Origin: Chitinophagaceae bacterium 26-R-25
Lineage (GTDB): Bacteria; Bacteroidota; Bacteroidia; Chitinophagales; Chitinophagaceae
Direction: 5' to 3'
NCBI GenBank assembly: GCA_029906195.1
Contig: JARWSJ010000001.1
Location: 2,294,001 to 2,358,000 of the forward strand
DNA length: 64,000 nucleotides
How positions within the stretch are numbered: position 1 is the stretch's first letter; each line of letters starts with the position of its first letter. The translations under genes and the position numbers were made by a program. The notes below the pieces were generated by a model. The model made no database searches. It saw nothing but the letters and a program-made list of their open reading frames with translations, and was not told the origin of the DNA. Below are positions 36,601 to 44,848 of the stretch, in pieces.

Positions 36601-36810
36601 GATCTGCACCTCTACAGGCGTTGTTGTCGTTTGCTCTACCGTTTGTGCGTCGGCACCTGTATAGCTACCCGTTACCTGTACCACAGGCGGCGTGATATTC
36701 GGGTACTGACCTATCGGTAAAGTAATTAACGCAATTACTCCCACCAACACGATTACAATGGAAATTACAATCGCTGTTACCGGTCTTTTTATAAAAGTAT
36801 CTGCAATCAT
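33622..36810 (-). CDS. RND multidrug efflux pump, AcrB/MexB-type (HAE1)
   Basis: Inner-membrane proton/drug antiporter of 1062 residues. The start FIKRPVTAIVISIVIVLVGV is the canonical helix 1. GIVVDDAIVVVEAVQ in helix 4 holds the aspartate pair of the proton relay, and the large periplasmic loops contain the porter segments (SYTGADAQTVEQ, LQSNSTSDGRT). HAE1 features such as GFIPTEDEGRLYI are present. It is the last gene of an OMF-adaptor-pump operon. Substrates unknown, probably hydrophobic or amphiphilic drugs. Confidence 0.96.
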   Translation of the reverse strand: MIADTFIKRPVTAIVISIVIVLVGVIALITLPIGQYPNITPPVVQVTGSYTGADAQTVEQTTTTPVEVQINGTPGMSYLQSNSTSDGRTTINVNFELGTNIDIAALDVQNRVGIATPQLPDDVKRLGLTVRKRNPSILMLVAMYSPKGTHNVSFIDNYTNIFIKDALLRSKGVGDIFTRADDFSMRVWLAPDKMANLGLTANEVIAALQEQNLQVAAGSIGGAPQHSVQAFEYTVFSNSRISKTSEFENIIIRTNPTDGSIVYLKDVARVELGKFSYTSNSFVDGKRASYLLVYQAPGSNALETADGVVKTMDNLKKSFPADVDYVVPFESVTVVKVSIDEVIETLLIALALVILVVYLFLQNWRATLIPILAIPVAIIGTFIFFIPLGFTINTLTLFGFVLAIGIVVDDAIVVVEAVQHYIDEQGLDAKEATHRAMKDISGPVIAIALILAAVFVPVGFIPGIVGRLYQQFAITIAISVVISAFVALTLTPALCSIMLKPQHLDKNSKGLDKFFFKFNEWFRRTSLNYTLGVRKAIKGARYVVMLLLCLFVGAFLLFKNKPTGFIPTEDEGRLYITFELAESASTTRSLAVLDSVMNILKDVPEVKHYAALGGLNAITFASKSNSGTVFTQLKEWDQRKDKSQQLYALIAKLQQKFASIQGANIIVIPPPAIPGLGNTGGFSFILQQRESNDDIKAFEKVLQNFLMEANKRPEIARAFSFFTARTPGYQVDVDREKAKRMGVSISDVYSTMQTFLGSRYVNDFTAYGRSFRVLAQADTVYRGDIQNLQQYYVRNQVGAMVPLSAVTNYRIVESAPMISHYNLFRSAEINGDSKAGYSSGDAIQALREVAAKVLPNGYGYEFSGLSREEINAGSSTVIIFSMSVIFVFLFLAALYESWSVPFSVLLAVPLGAFGAILTLTFTKSLSNNVYAQIGLITLIGLAAKNAILIVEFAKERVDAGIPIVSATLDAVRIRLRPILMTSLAFILGVLPLVFSNGAGAVARQTIGYTVLGGMIAATLFAIFTVPVLFVIISRIAYPEKRLQDIKSGREKRQSNDGYTQEM

Positions 36811-36828
36811 ATTATGTCTGTTGATTCT

Positions 36829-36913
36829 TGAAAGTCAAAATTCAAAAGTTAAAAGTCAAAAAAACGAACCGACATCCCGAACACTTTTGAATTTTGATTT
36901 TTACTTTTTACTT
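36829..36913. repeat. Short-word inverted repeat, word AAAAGTC
   Basis: The left arm is about 36829-36863 and the right arm 36881-36913, imperfect. It lies inside the efflux operon between adaptor and pump genes. Confidence 0.6.
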
Positions 36914-36919
36914 GAAACA

Positions 36920-38059
36920 TTAATGAGACTGTGATTTAGCTGCAGTAGAATCACCAACATTTGCGGGCTTAACCGCAACACCTGGTCTCAGCTTCTGCAC
37001 ACCCTCGATCACTATCTTTTCATTCAGGTTAAGACCTTTGTTTATAATTACTTTATCACCAATATTTTTACCAATCGATATTTTGCGCTGCTCCACTTTG
37101 CTGCTGTCTCCAAGTACATACACAAAATATTCACCCATTTGCTCAACCACAGATTTGTAAGGGATAACAATGCGCTGTCCCTGGCTGCCATTTTTAACGC
37201 GCACAATGCAGCTCATACCAACTTTAAGCACATCTAGAGGATTCTCAAACTCTAACCTTACTTTCAACGTAGCGGTTTGAGGATTAACAGCTCTGTCCAG
37301 CACACTGATCTTGCCAGGATATTTGTAACGCATGCCATTGGCACTTGCGATAGTAAAAGTTGAATCAGCAGGATTTTTACCGATCAATCCAACAAAAAAA
37401 GGAACCTGTTTTTCGTCGATGTTAAAGTCCACAGCGATCGGATTGCTGGTAGAAATAGTGTTCAAAATTGTGCTACCTGGGGAAACCAGTGCACCTTGTT
37501 TCACTTGTGAGAAACCGATCGTTCCATCCATCGGAGAAATGATCACTGAATAACGAAGGTTCGCGCTCAAGCTGGTAACATTTGCCTGGGCCGCTGCTAC
37601 CTGCATTTTCGCAGCTTGCAAATCGGCTTCTGCATAGTCTACTTTTTGTTTTGCGATCGCGTCTTGCTTCAACAATTGGTTATACCTGTCAGCATCTTTC
37701 TGCGCTTTATCCAAAGCCGCTTTTGCAGAGTTCAGGTTTGCGACCGCCTGGTCATAACCTGCCTGGTATTGCTGCTGGTCGATGGTATAAAGCTTCTGCC
37801 CTTTCTTTACTTTTTGTCCATCCTGGAAAAAGATGCCGGTAATGTAACCCGTTACCTGTGCTCTAACTTCCACTTCATTCAGTGAACTAACCACACCAGG
37901 ATATTCATCAAAATATGTTGCGTTGCCTTCTTTTACATTGTCAACTACAACTGGCACGGCCTGTGGCGGTGCAGCCTGTTGTTGCTTGGGTTTACAAGCG
38001 GTGAACATTATTATTCCAAATACCAAAACATACAAACAGTGAATGGTTTGCTTTATCAT
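36920..38059 (-). CDS. RND periplasmic adaptor (MexA/AcrA-like), lipoprotein
   Basis: 379-residue membrane-fusion protein linking pump and outer-membrane channel. The lipobox FTAC puts the lipidated cysteine at about residue 22. Domains: lipoyl half-motifs (VEVRAQVTGYITGIFFQDGQ and VIISPMDGTIGFSQVKQG), a central coiled-coil hairpin (about 105-170), a β-barrel (VDFNIDEKQVPFF) and a membrane-proximal domain. It shares an operon with the TolC-like gene upstream and the pump downstream. Confidence 0.95.
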   Translation of the reverse strand: MIKQTIHCLYVLVFGIIMFTACKPKQQQAAPPQAVPVVVDNVKEGNATYFDEYPGVVSSLNEVEVRAQVTGYITGIFFQDGQKVKKGQKLYTIDQQQYQAGYDQAVANLNSAKAALDKAQKDADRYNQLLKQDAIAKQKVDYAEADLQAAKMQVAAAQANVTSLSANLRYSVIISPMDGTIGFSQVKQGALVSPGSTILNTISTSNPIAVDFNIDEKQVPFFVGLIGKNPADSTFTIASANGMRYKYPGKISVLDRAVNPQTATLKVRLEFENPLDVLKVGMSCIVRVKNGSQGQRIVIPYKSVVEQMGEYFVYVLGDSSKVEQRKISIGKNIGDKVIINKGLNLNEKIVIEGVQKLRPGVAVKPANVGDSTAAKSQSH

Positions 38060-38091
38060 ATATCCGAATGTTTATCTTTTAAAAACTTTGA

Positions 38092-39414
38092 TTATTGTAT
38101 AAGACCCAATGCCTTGTCTACATCTATTTTGCTTGAAAGCACCTCAAATAATGCGTTGAAATAATTTAGTTGTGCCGTACGCAAATCTGACTGCGCCACA
38201 ATTACTTCAAGGTATGTTTTAATACCCTCTTTGTATTGCAGATCAATAATGTTGTACACATCATTTGCCAGATCCATGTTTTCTTTCAGCACCAGGTAAT
38301 TATTCATATTCGCCCGGTATACTGCAAGTGCCGTCGAATATTCTGTGTTGATAGATGTTTTCAAGGCAAGAAAATCCCAGTCCATTCGCTTCAGTTCAAG
38401 TTCGGCCTGACGCACCTGGTGAATGCGCTTTGTCCCCTGGAACAAAGGCAGTGAAAGGGTTAGGCCAAAAAGAGAATTTGGATAATCAGTACTGTAGAGT
38501 TTTGCAAACTCATCGTTTTGATATGCAAGATTATAATTGCCAAATGCCCCTACGCTCGGCAGGAAACCCCATTTGTAATACTTGAGGTTCGCAGTTTGAA
38601 GCCGCTGTCGAGTTTTTAGGAATTGATATTCTATCCTGTTATCATAGTTAATTCCTGCACTTGTATCAACCTGAATTTTTTCTTCAAGCTTTGTTTTATC
38701 GGCCTGAATTGCAATGGCGGCTGTACTGTCATACCCCATTTGTTGTTTGAGATATTCATACTTTGCTTTTATGCCCTGCCGGCTGGAAAACAATTCTGCT
38801 TTGGAATTATTAAGGGAAATAATGGCTCGTTTGTAATCGGTTTTATCTGTCAGACCGGCGTTAAACTGACTATATGCATCCTTCAAACTTTTGGCGAGCC
38901 TTTCCGTGTCTGCCACCAACACTTCAATTCTTTTCTGCGAAAGCAATACATCATAATAAGCCCTGCTTACATTCGCAATCAGGTCTATTTTATATCCTGT
39001 GGAATTTTGTCTCGCCTGCGTACGAACGTCGTTAGCCGTTTTCGAAGCCAATAAAACGTCCCGGTTAAAAATACTTTGGTTCAAAGAAAACCCAAGTGTA
39101 CTGGTGTTTTTCAGGCCAACAGTAACGGGTCTTTTAACGCCGTTAGCATCCGGAAAAATAGACACAGGAAGTTGTGTATAATGCTGCAGGTTGTAATTCA
39201 TGTTTACCTGCGGTAGCCAGTCCGCCAATGCCACTTTTACCTGCTCGTTGGCAATATCAATATCCATATTTGCCTGCCTGTAAGCCGGCTGGTGCTTCAA
39301 TGCATATTGAATGCATTCATCAAGATCAAAGCGGGTACTGTCTGCTGTTTGCGCATTTATTCTAAGAACTGAGATAAATAGGAAAACCCATAAAAGCCCT
39401 GTTTCTTTTTTCAT
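38092..39414 (-). CDS. TolC family outer-membrane efflux protein
   Basis: Outer-membrane channel of the tripartite pump. The ATG at 39414 (MKKETGLLWVFLFISVLRIN) gives a normal signal peptide ending at AQ; the ATG at 39426 is also possible. It contains two OEP repeats of long helices (about 60-210 and 260-430) and ends with NYFNALFEVLSSKIDVDKAL, typical of the family. First gene of the efflux operon; no regulator is adjacent. Confidence 0.93.
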   Translation of the reverse strand: MKKETGLLWVFLFISVLRINAQTADSTRFDLDECIQYALKHQPAYRQANMDIDIANEQVKVALADWLPQVNMNYNLQHYTQLPVSIFPDANGVKRPVTVGLKNTSTLGFSLNQSIFNRDVLLASKTANDVRTQARQNSTGYKIDLIANVSRAYYDVLLSQKRIEVLVADTERLAKSLKDAYSQFNAGLTDKTDYKRAIISLNNSKAELFSSRQGIKAKYEYLKQQMGYDSTAAIAIQADKTKLEEKIQVDTSAGINYDNRIEYQFLKTRQRLQTANLKYYKWGFLPSVGAFGNYNLAYQNDEFAKLYSTDYPNSLFGLTLSLPLFQGTKRIHQVRQAELELKRMDWDFLALKTSINTEYSTALAVYRANMNNYLVLKENMDLANDVYNIIDLQYKEGIKTYLEVIVAQSDLRTAQLNYFNALFEVLSSKIDVDKALGLIQ

Positions 39415-39597
39415 ATATCTCATCAAATGATTAAAGTTTTAATAATGAAATCGTGTACCAATTCTGGTCTTCGCTGAATATTGATTTGTGGAAATAAGTG
39501 TGCAAAGAACCAAAATCGATACGTCACTTTTATATTAACTTATTGATTTTTAGAAACTTTACTGTACAAACTTTAAAAAGTACGGGAAGGATTGACA

Positions 39598-39687
39598 GTT
39601 ACTAGTTGTTAGTTATTGGTTGTTAGTTGTTAGTATGGAACGCAGCGGGAACTGCCTAACAGCTAACAACTATCAACTAACAACTTA
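39598..39687. repeat. Short-word inverted repeat, word GTTGTTA
   Basis: The left arm 39598-39634 pairs with 39656-39687; the loop is about 21 bp. It lies in the 305-bp gap 39427-39731, upstream of the efflux operon. The rest of that gap, 39427-39597, should hold the operon promoter, but I see no clear TAnnTTTG. Confidence 0.75.
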
Positions 39688-39731
39688 CTTTTATGACAAG
39701 CTAAAATTTAAAAAGGCAAGCACGGGAATAC

Positions 39732-40613
39732 CTAAACTGCGATTGAATGTACTTTTTTCCTGACACGCACCATCTGTAATATCACTGCAACAAAAATCAG
39801 GAAAACACCTACATAGAATCCATTGCTCAGGTATTTGTTTTCATGGAACAGAACGAAAGCCAGTAATATACCGTAAACCGGTTCGAGGTTATAAGTAAGG
39901 TTAACAGTAAAAGGTGAAATATCTTTTAGTGCATCTAAAGATATGTAAAAAGCCAATACTGTACATAGCCAGCTCAATATGAGCAACCACACCCAATCAA
40001 GCCCTGCAGGCAGCGAAAATCCAATATGTGAAGCCGATAGATAAAAGGGCATTACGCAAGTCAATACAATGAAACCGCCACTCAACTCATACAATGTAAC
40101 CGTTCCCGAATCATGTTTCGAAAGCAGCATTTTATTAAGAATGGTGAACAGCGATGCTAAAAAAGCCGCCACTATACCAAAGATGATCCCGATCTTATAC
40201 TGAATATCGAAATGGAAGATCAATGCAATACCCACCACGGAAACCATGCCAAGCAACACTTCCTGGAAAGCTATTCTCTTTCGCAGCAAAATTGGTTCCA
40301 TCAATGCGGAAAAGAATCCCATGAGCGAAAGGCAAACCAGCGATACAGATACGTTTGCATACTTGATGCTCCCGTAAAAAGCTACCCAGTGCGTGGCCAC
40401 AATCGCCCCCACTCCTATCATTTGTAGCAAATCTTTAAAAGATACCGGAACGATCTTTTTCCTGAAAGCATAGATGATCCACAATGTAACCGCGGTGATT
40501 AACATTCGGTACCAAACCAGCAATGATTCATTGAGAGTAATGAGTTTTCCCAGAATACCAGTAATTCCCGCCAGGAAAACGGCTATGTGTAGTTTTATAA
40601 ATGCACCCTTCAT
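39732..40613 (-). CDS. EamA/DMT family transporter
   Basis: A 293-residue protein of ten helices in two EamA repeats. The start at 40613 (MKGAFIKLHIAVFLAGITG) is chosen because the longer frame to 40727 translates the repeat at 40642-40671 (NHDNHDDLRSF) and is not protein-like. Helix-rich segments include LVWYRMLITAVTLWII and NLTYNLEPVYGILLAFVLF, the latter typical of the second EamA repeat. Substrate unknown (family: amino acids, nucleosides, metabolites). Confidence 0.88.
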   Translation of the reverse strand: MKGAFIKLHIAVFLAGITGILGKLITLNESLLVWYRMLITAVTLWIIYAFRKKIVPVSFKDLLQMIGVGAIVATHWVAFYGSIKYANVSVSLVCLSLMGFFSALMEPILLRKRIAFQEVLLGMVSVVGIALIFHFDIQYKIGIIFGIVAAFLASLFTILNKMLLSKHDSGTVTLYELSGGFIVLTCVMPFYLSASHIGFSLPAGLDWVWLLILSWLCTVLAFYISLDALKDISPFTVNLTYNLEPVYGILLAFVLFHENKYLSNGFYVGVFLIFVAVILQMVRVRKKVHSIAV

Positions 40614-40641
40614 AATTGAAGGTGCAAAGATGAGGGAAAAA

Positions 40642-40793
40642 GAACGCAGATCGTCATGATTGTCATGATTTGATATGATTTCTTTGAAATCTACCCTTGG
40701 AAACTGATGCGTTCGAATGACTTTCATACATCCTGTTCCGGCTACCTCATAAAAAATCTTGACAAATCATGAAAATCATGACGATCTGCGTTC
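40642..40793. repeat. Inverted repeat, AACGCAGATCGTCATGATTG type
   Basis: Arms 40642-40671 and 40764-40793 match at 29 of 30 positions. Same family as 33436-33616. Confidence 0.85.
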
Positions 40794-40805
40794 CTTTCTA
40801 TGCAT

Positions 40806-40838
40806 AAAAAAAGGACCCGTAATAGTTACAGGTCCTTT
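40806..40838 (-). terminator. Rho-independent terminator of the DPM1-like gene
   Basis: The stem AAAGGACC/GGTCCTTT (40810-40817, 40831-40838) is followed on the minus strand by a T-run. 28 bp past the stop at 40866. Confidence 0.8.
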
Positions 40839-40865
40839 CCTTTTAATAAACTTTGATAAAAAAGA

Positions 40866-41660
40866 CTATTTGGTTTTTGCAAAGACTTCTTTCTGGAAGC
40901 GCGGCATCACAACCACATCGTTATTTTTTACTCTATTGCTATAATTTTTAAATAAGCTTTGCCAGCGAAGGTTCAATACACCTAAAATTCCTTCTTTTAC
41001 AATGCCTTTGTTCATCTTAGAGGCACCGTATTTTCTGTCCTGGAAAATAATAGGCACTTCTTTAATCTTAAAACCAAGTTTCCACGCGGCGAATTTCATT
41101 TCTATTTGAAATGCATAACCAACAAACAGGATTTTGTCGAGATTAATGGTTCTCAGTACGTCATTTGTATAGCACACAAAACCTGCAGTTGAATCTTTCA
41201 CAGGAATCCAGGTGATCATGCGCGTGTACAGGGAACCTCCTTTTGAAAGAACCACTCTGTCCCACGGCCAGTTTACATTTCCACCACCTTTTACGTAGCG
41301 GGAACCAACGGCCACATCTGCTCCCTGGTACTTACAGGCGTCGTACAAACGGCTGAGGTCTTTGGGATTGTGGGAGAAATCCGCGTCCATTTCAAAAATG
41401 AACTGATAATCTCTGTTGAGGGCCCATTTGAACCCGTGGATGTAGGCGGTACCTAAACCGAGCTTGCCCTTTCTTTCTTCAAGAAAAAGCTGACCGGAAA
41501 ACTTTGATTGTAATTCTTTTACAATCTCTGCAGTCCCATCCGGAGAACCATCGTCAATTACCAAAACATGGAAATTCTCGTGCAATCCGAAGACCGCATG
41601 AATGATATTGGAGATGTTTTCCTTCTCGTTGTAAGTAGGTATAATTACTATTTTTTCCAA
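40866..41660 (-). CDS. Polyprenol-phosphate mannosyltransferase-like glycosyltransferase (DPM1 type)
   Basis: 264-residue GT2 enzyme that probably transfers a hexose from a GDP- or UDP-sugar to a polyprenyl phosphate. Motifs: IVIIPTYNEKENI, VIDDGSPDGTAEIV, GTAYIHGFKWAL, the metal site FEMDADFSHNP, and AVGSRYVKGGGNVNWPW. No C-terminal membrane domain, as in single-domain bacterial DPM synthases. KILFVGYAFQIEMKF is conserved in these enzymes. Monocistronic with its own terminator. Confidence 0.9.
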   Translation of the reverse strand: MEKIVIIPTYNEKENISNIIHAVFGLHENFHVLVIDDGSPDGTAEIVKELQSKFSGQLFLEERKGKLGLGTAYIHGFKWALNRDYQFIFEMDADFSHNPKDLSRLYDACKYQGADVAVGSRYVKGGGNVNWPWDRVVLSKGGSLYTRMITWIPVKDSTAGFVCYTNDVLRTINLDKILFVGYAFQIEMKFAAWKLGFKIKEVPIIFQDRKYGASKMNKGIVKEGILGVLNLRWQSLFKNYSNRVKNNDVVVMPRFQKEVFAKTK

Positions 41661-41734
41661 GGCAAAAATATATTAATACAAATGTAAAACTTTTAGCTGC
41701 TAACCATTTCCCAAATTTCGCACATATGTGCATT

Positions 41735-42505
41735 TTATCCCTTCTTTAACAATGTACGATTCAATATTTCAGTGAGTTTTTGCTTGGTATGGAGGGGAAA
41801 ATCGCCTTTCATCATCCAATCGTAGTACTGAGGCTCCACTTTTAAAACTTCTGCTACTGAACGTCCTTTGTATTTTCCGAAGTTAAAGATTTCCACGCCT
41901 TTACCATCCATAATGAAGCGGCGGGCAAAATCAACGATCATGTCGTCACCCGTAAATTTAAGGATATCATCAATTGTATTGCCAAGATTCGGATAACGTT
42001 GTACCTGTGCCACCAGGATTTCCAGGGTAGCAGTTGCGTCAGCCTCAGCGCTGTGTGCGTCTGTCAGGTCTTTTTCGCAATAAAATTTGTAAGCCGCGCT
42101 TAAAGTACGTTGCTCCATGAGGTGAAATACCTTTTGAACATCCACCAGCTTGCGGTTTTTCATGTCCAGCTCAATTCCGGCACGAAGAAACTCTTCCATC
42201 AACATGGGAATGTCAAAACGGTTGGAATTATAACCAGCAAGATCCGTATTGTCCAGAAACTGCTTGATTTCGTTTGCAACAGCCTTGAAAGTCGGCGCAT
42301 CCTTCACCATTTCGTCGGTAATGCCGTGAACTGCAGTTGTTACCGCAGGAATAGGCATGCCGGGATTGATGAGTTTGCGTTTCACCGTTTTTGTACCATC
42401 CGTGAGCATTTTTACAATGGCGATTTCCACAATACGGTCTGTGCTTAAATTAATGCCTGTCGTTTCCAGATCAATAAATGCCAGTGGACGTGCTAATGAT
42501 AACAT
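41735..42505 (-). CDS. DnaQ-like 3'-5' exonuclease (DEDDh)
   Basis: 256 residues. Exo I LAFIDLETTGINL holds D and E, Exo II NSNRFDIPML (from YNSNRFDI) the second D, and Exo III HSAEADATATLEIL the catalytic histidine and D. The C-terminal part (GVEIFNFGKYKGRSVAEV, QYYDWMMKGDFP) is an added small domain common to Bacteroidota exonucleases of this kind. Possibly proofreading or RNA/DNA repair; whether it serves as polymerase III epsilon is unknown. Confidence 0.9.
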   Translation of the reverse strand: MLSLARPLAFIDLETTGINLSTDRIVEIAIVKMLTDGTKTVKRKLINPGMPIPAVTTAVHGITDEMVKDAPTFKAVANEIKQFLDNTDLAGYNSNRFDIPMLMEEFLRAGIELDMKNRKLVDVQKVFHLMEQRTLSAAYKFYCEKDLTDAHSAEADATATLEILVAQVQRYPNLGNTIDDILKFTGDDMIVDFARRFIMDGKGVEIFNFGKYKGRSVAEVLKVEPQYYDWMMKGDFPLHTKQKLTEILNRTLLKKG

Positions 42506-42507
42506 GA

Positions 42508-42538
42508 ATATTAGAAATTAGGTATTAGAAATTAGTAT
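42508..42538. repeat. Unpaired word array ATTAGAA/ATTAGGT
   Basis: Four tandem 7-bp words between the exonuclease start and the mpl stop. No facing arm is seen. Confidence 0.6.
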
Positions 42539-42540
42539 TT

Positions 42541-43893
42541 TTAAACGATCTCTTTCGCAAAAGTAAGAATATCCAACCCATCATAATTGCCGGAGCTCAT
42601 TAAAAGAAGATTGGCATTTTTATAATCCTGCTTTTGCAACCATTCCTGTAGTTTGTTTTTGTCGTTGATCACCACCAACCCCTTCTTATCAAATCCCTTC
42701 TCAACCACAGACGGATCAAGCGGTGGCATCCGTTTCAGTTCGAGTGCATGGTTGCTGTAAAATACAACTGCCTCGTCTGCTTTGTCCATCGCGCCTTTGT
42801 ATTCGCTCATAAATTTTTCGTTCAGGCTGCTAAATGTATGCAGTTCAAAAACGGCAACGAGTTTTCTGTTGGGAAACTGTTGTTTCACCGCTTCGATTGT
42901 TGCTTTTGCTTTGGAAGGGGCGTGGGCAAAATCGCGGTAAACATTTGTTCCTTCATTCTTTGCAAGCAGTTCCAACCTTTTGGAAGCGCCTGTAAAACTT
43001 GCTATTGCGTTAAGGAAAGTAGCGGTGTCAATGCCTGCTTCTTTGCATGCGTAGTAAGCTGCATGCAGGTTAAGCAGGTTGTGATTACCAAAGACATTTA
43101 AAGTAGCCGCTTGATTATCAACCACAACCTTTGTTTGTCCGTTTTCGATCGTGTGCTCCGGAATTGCATATGGGATCTTGCGAACTTTTGAAGGATGTTC
43201 AGCGACCAGTTTCTTTAATACTTCATCGGTTTCGTTGTAAATCAACACGCCGCCCGGTTCAATTTTATCGATAAATATGTTGAATTGTTCCAAATAGAAA
43301 TCGAAGGTTGGAAACACGTTGATGTGATCCCATGCAATGCCTGTGATAATGGCAACATGGGGGAACAAAAAGTGAAACTTCGGTCTTTTTTCTATCACGC
43401 TTGCAGGGTATTCGTCACCTTCACAAACAATGAGGGGCGCATCAGTTATGGCAACAGACTGGTCAAAGCCTTCAAGTTTTGCGCCTACCAAATAATCAAA
43501 CGCCTTTCCCGAATTTTTCAGCACGTGCATGATCATGGAAGTGGTAGTGGTTTTACCATGACTACCTCCCACAACGATGCGCTTTTTGTTCTTGCTTTCT
43601 TCGTATATATATTCGGGAAATGAATGGATACTCAGGTTCAGGGACTTAGCTTTTTGCAACTCGGGATTGTCTTCACGGGCATGCATTCCCAAAATGACAG
43701 CGTCAATATCTGCGGTAATCTTTTCAGGATACCAGCCATCTTTTTCAGGCAAAATCCCTTCCTTTTGAAGATTGGATTTCGCAGGCTCGAAAATCTCGTC
43801 ATCACTACCTGTTACAATATATCCTTTCCTTTTTAGTGCAATGGCCAGCTGATGCATTACACTACCTCCTATTGCTATAAAGTGAACTTTCAT
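42541..43893 (-). CDS. mpl: UDP-N-acetylmuramate--L-Ala-gamma-D-Glu-mDAP ligase (Mpl)
   Basis: Peptidoglycan recycling ligase that joins the salvaged tripeptide to UDP-MurNAc. The ATG at 43893 (MKVHFIAIGGSVMHQLA) is the family start; the frame to 43989 crosses a repeat. Mur ligase features: GSDDEIFEP, P-loop GGSHGKTTTTSMI, EGDEYPAS, HNLLNLHAAYYACKEAGI and the C-terminal VYRDFAHAPSKAKATIEA. 450 residues, full length. It implies mDAP-type peptidoglycan recycling. Confidence 0.95.
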   Translation of the reverse strand: MKVHFIAIGGSVMHQLAIALKRKGYIVTGSDDEIFEPAKSNLQKEGILPEKDGWYPEKITADIDAVILGMHAREDNPELQKAKSLNLSIHSFPEYIYEESKNKKRIVVGGSHGKTTTTSMIMHVLKNSGKAFDYLVGAKLEGFDQSVAITDAPLIVCEGDEYPASVIEKRPKFHFLFPHVAIITGIAWDHINVFPTFDFYLEQFNIFIDKIEPGGVLIYNETDEVLKKLVAEHPSKVRKIPYAIPEHTIENGQTKVVVDNQAATLNVFGNHNLLNLHAAYYACKEAGIDTATFLNAIASFTGASKRLELLAKNEGTNVYRDFAHAPSKAKATIEAVKQQFPNRKLVAVFELHTFSSLNEKFMSEYKGAMDKADEAVVFYSNHALELKRMPPLDPSVVEKGFDKKGLVVINDKNKLQEWLQKQDYKNANLLLMSSGNYDGLDILTFAKEIV

Positions 43894-43896
43894 TTT

Positions 43897-44001
43897 AAGT
43901 TTTGAGTTGTGAGTAATGAGTTTTGAGCGGCTGGTTTTAAGTTGAATAGTTCGCTTTTTCGCGTGTGCTACTCCTAACTCAAAACTCACAACTCATAACT
44001 T
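43897..44001. repeat. Short-word inverted repeat, word TTTGAGT
   Basis: The left arm 43897-43927 pairs with 43971-44001 with a few mismatches. It is directly upstream of mpl, in the 311-bp gap 43894-44204. The remainder of that gap contains a CATCTTTG (44061-44068) that may be a promoter element for the small lipoprotein. Confidence 0.7.
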
Positions 44002-44204
44002 GCGCTGCAAATATGCTTAAAAAAATTTCTTTTTCTCTTGCGTAATTAAATATTATGGCGCATCTTTGCTTATAGTTTAAATAACTCCTAATAGTCCTAT
44101 AGTACCAACACCAATTCCTCTCTCCGTTTTCCTTTGAATTCCCATTTAATTGTTGCGTGATGCTACCCTGTAGCACCTTCTTTTTTAACTTTAAATACCA
44201 GAAA

Positions 44205-44318
44205 ATGAAAACTACACTATTTATTGTGTTGGCACTTGTCGCTACGTTGGCTTTAACTTCATGCGCTTCATCTAGAAGTGGATGCAAGATGACTGCTGGC
44301 ATGGTTGGCTACAGATAA
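44205..44318 (+). CDS. Small lipoprotein, 37 residues
   Basis: The ORF starts MKTTLFIVLALVATLALTSC, a complete lipoprotein signal with lipobox LTSC (C20), and leaves a mature peptide of 18 residues containing a second cysteine and the ending GMVGYR. It is followed 28 bp later by a clear terminator, so it is likely a real one-gene transcript. I know no function. It stands next to ytxJ. Confidence 0.65.
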   Translation: MKTTLFIVLALVATLALTSCASSRSGCKMTAGMVGYR

Positions 44319-44346
44319 TCTATTTAACTTTTTAAATAATTGACTT

Positions 44347-44385
44347 AAGGTTACTTTTGCACCTCGCAGGAGTAACCTTTTTTAA
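44347..44385 (+). terminator. Rho-independent terminator after the small lipoprotein
   Basis: The stem AAGGTTACT/AGTAACCTT (44347-44355, 44371-44379) is followed by TTTTTT. Confidence 0.85.
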
Positions 44386-44422
44386 TTATTTGGACTTATG
44401 ACATGAGCATGGCCAAAATAAA

Positions 44423-44764
44423 ATGAAAAACAGACAGATGAAATGGAATATTTTGAGTTCTGAGCAACAATTGGACGAAATAAAGAGAAATTCTAACACA
44501 AAGCCGCAAGTAATTTTCAAACATTCTACCCGTTGCTCGGTAAGCAGCATGGCTAAGAACAGGCTCGATAAAGAACAGGAAAACGAAAAAGCCGATTTCC
44601 ACTATCTTGATCTTATAGCACACCGCAATATTTCAAATAAAATTGCTGAAGAGTTCAGCATCAGACACGAATCCCCACAGATATTACTGATCAAAAATGG
44701 TGAATGCGTTTACGACGAAAGCCACATGGGGATTAATATGGGGGAAATTGAGGAGAAGTTTTAA
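44423..44764 (+). CDS. ytxJ: Bacilliredoxin YtxJ-like protein (bacillithiol system)
   Basis: 113-residue thioredoxin-fold monothiol protein of the YtxJ/DUF2847 family, thought to remove bacillithiol from protein thiols. The active-site motif is HSTRCSVS with C38. ISNKIAEEFSIRHESPQIL contains the cis-proline region. Starts at 44423 or 44438 (MKWNILSSEQQL) are both possible. Its presence implies that the organism makes bacillithiol, as known in several Bacteroidota (family knowledge). Confidence 0.88.
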   Translation: MKNRQMKWNILSSEQQLDEIKRNSNTKPQVIFKHSTRCSVSSMAKNRLDKEQENEKADFHYLDLIAHRNISNKIAEEFSIRHESPQILLIKNGECVYDESHMGINMGEIEEKF

Positions 44765-44773
44765 AAAGCCGAA

Positions 44774-44832
44774 CGCTAAATGCCCAACGCCTAACGCGGG
44801 TTGTCCTTGCGTTAGGCGTTAGGCATTTAGCG
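44774..44832. repeat. Inverted repeat, AACGCTAAATGCC type
   Basis: Arms 44774-44797 and 44809-44832 match at 23 of 24 positions with an 11-bp loop. It lies between converging ytxJ and the DUF3347 gene and may end both transcripts. A related but different hairpin is at 47787. Confidence 0.82.
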
Positions 44833-44848
44833 TTGAGCATTTATTCAG

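Noticed and set aside
40614..40727. N-terminal extension of the EamA transporter
   Set aside because: It translates the AACGCAGATCGTCATGATTG repeat (giving NHDNHDDLRSF), and the internal ATG at 40613 gives a normal start.
43894..43989. N-terminal extension of mpl
   Set aside because: The codons fall in the TTTGAGT repeat; MKVHFIAIGG at 43893 is the family start.
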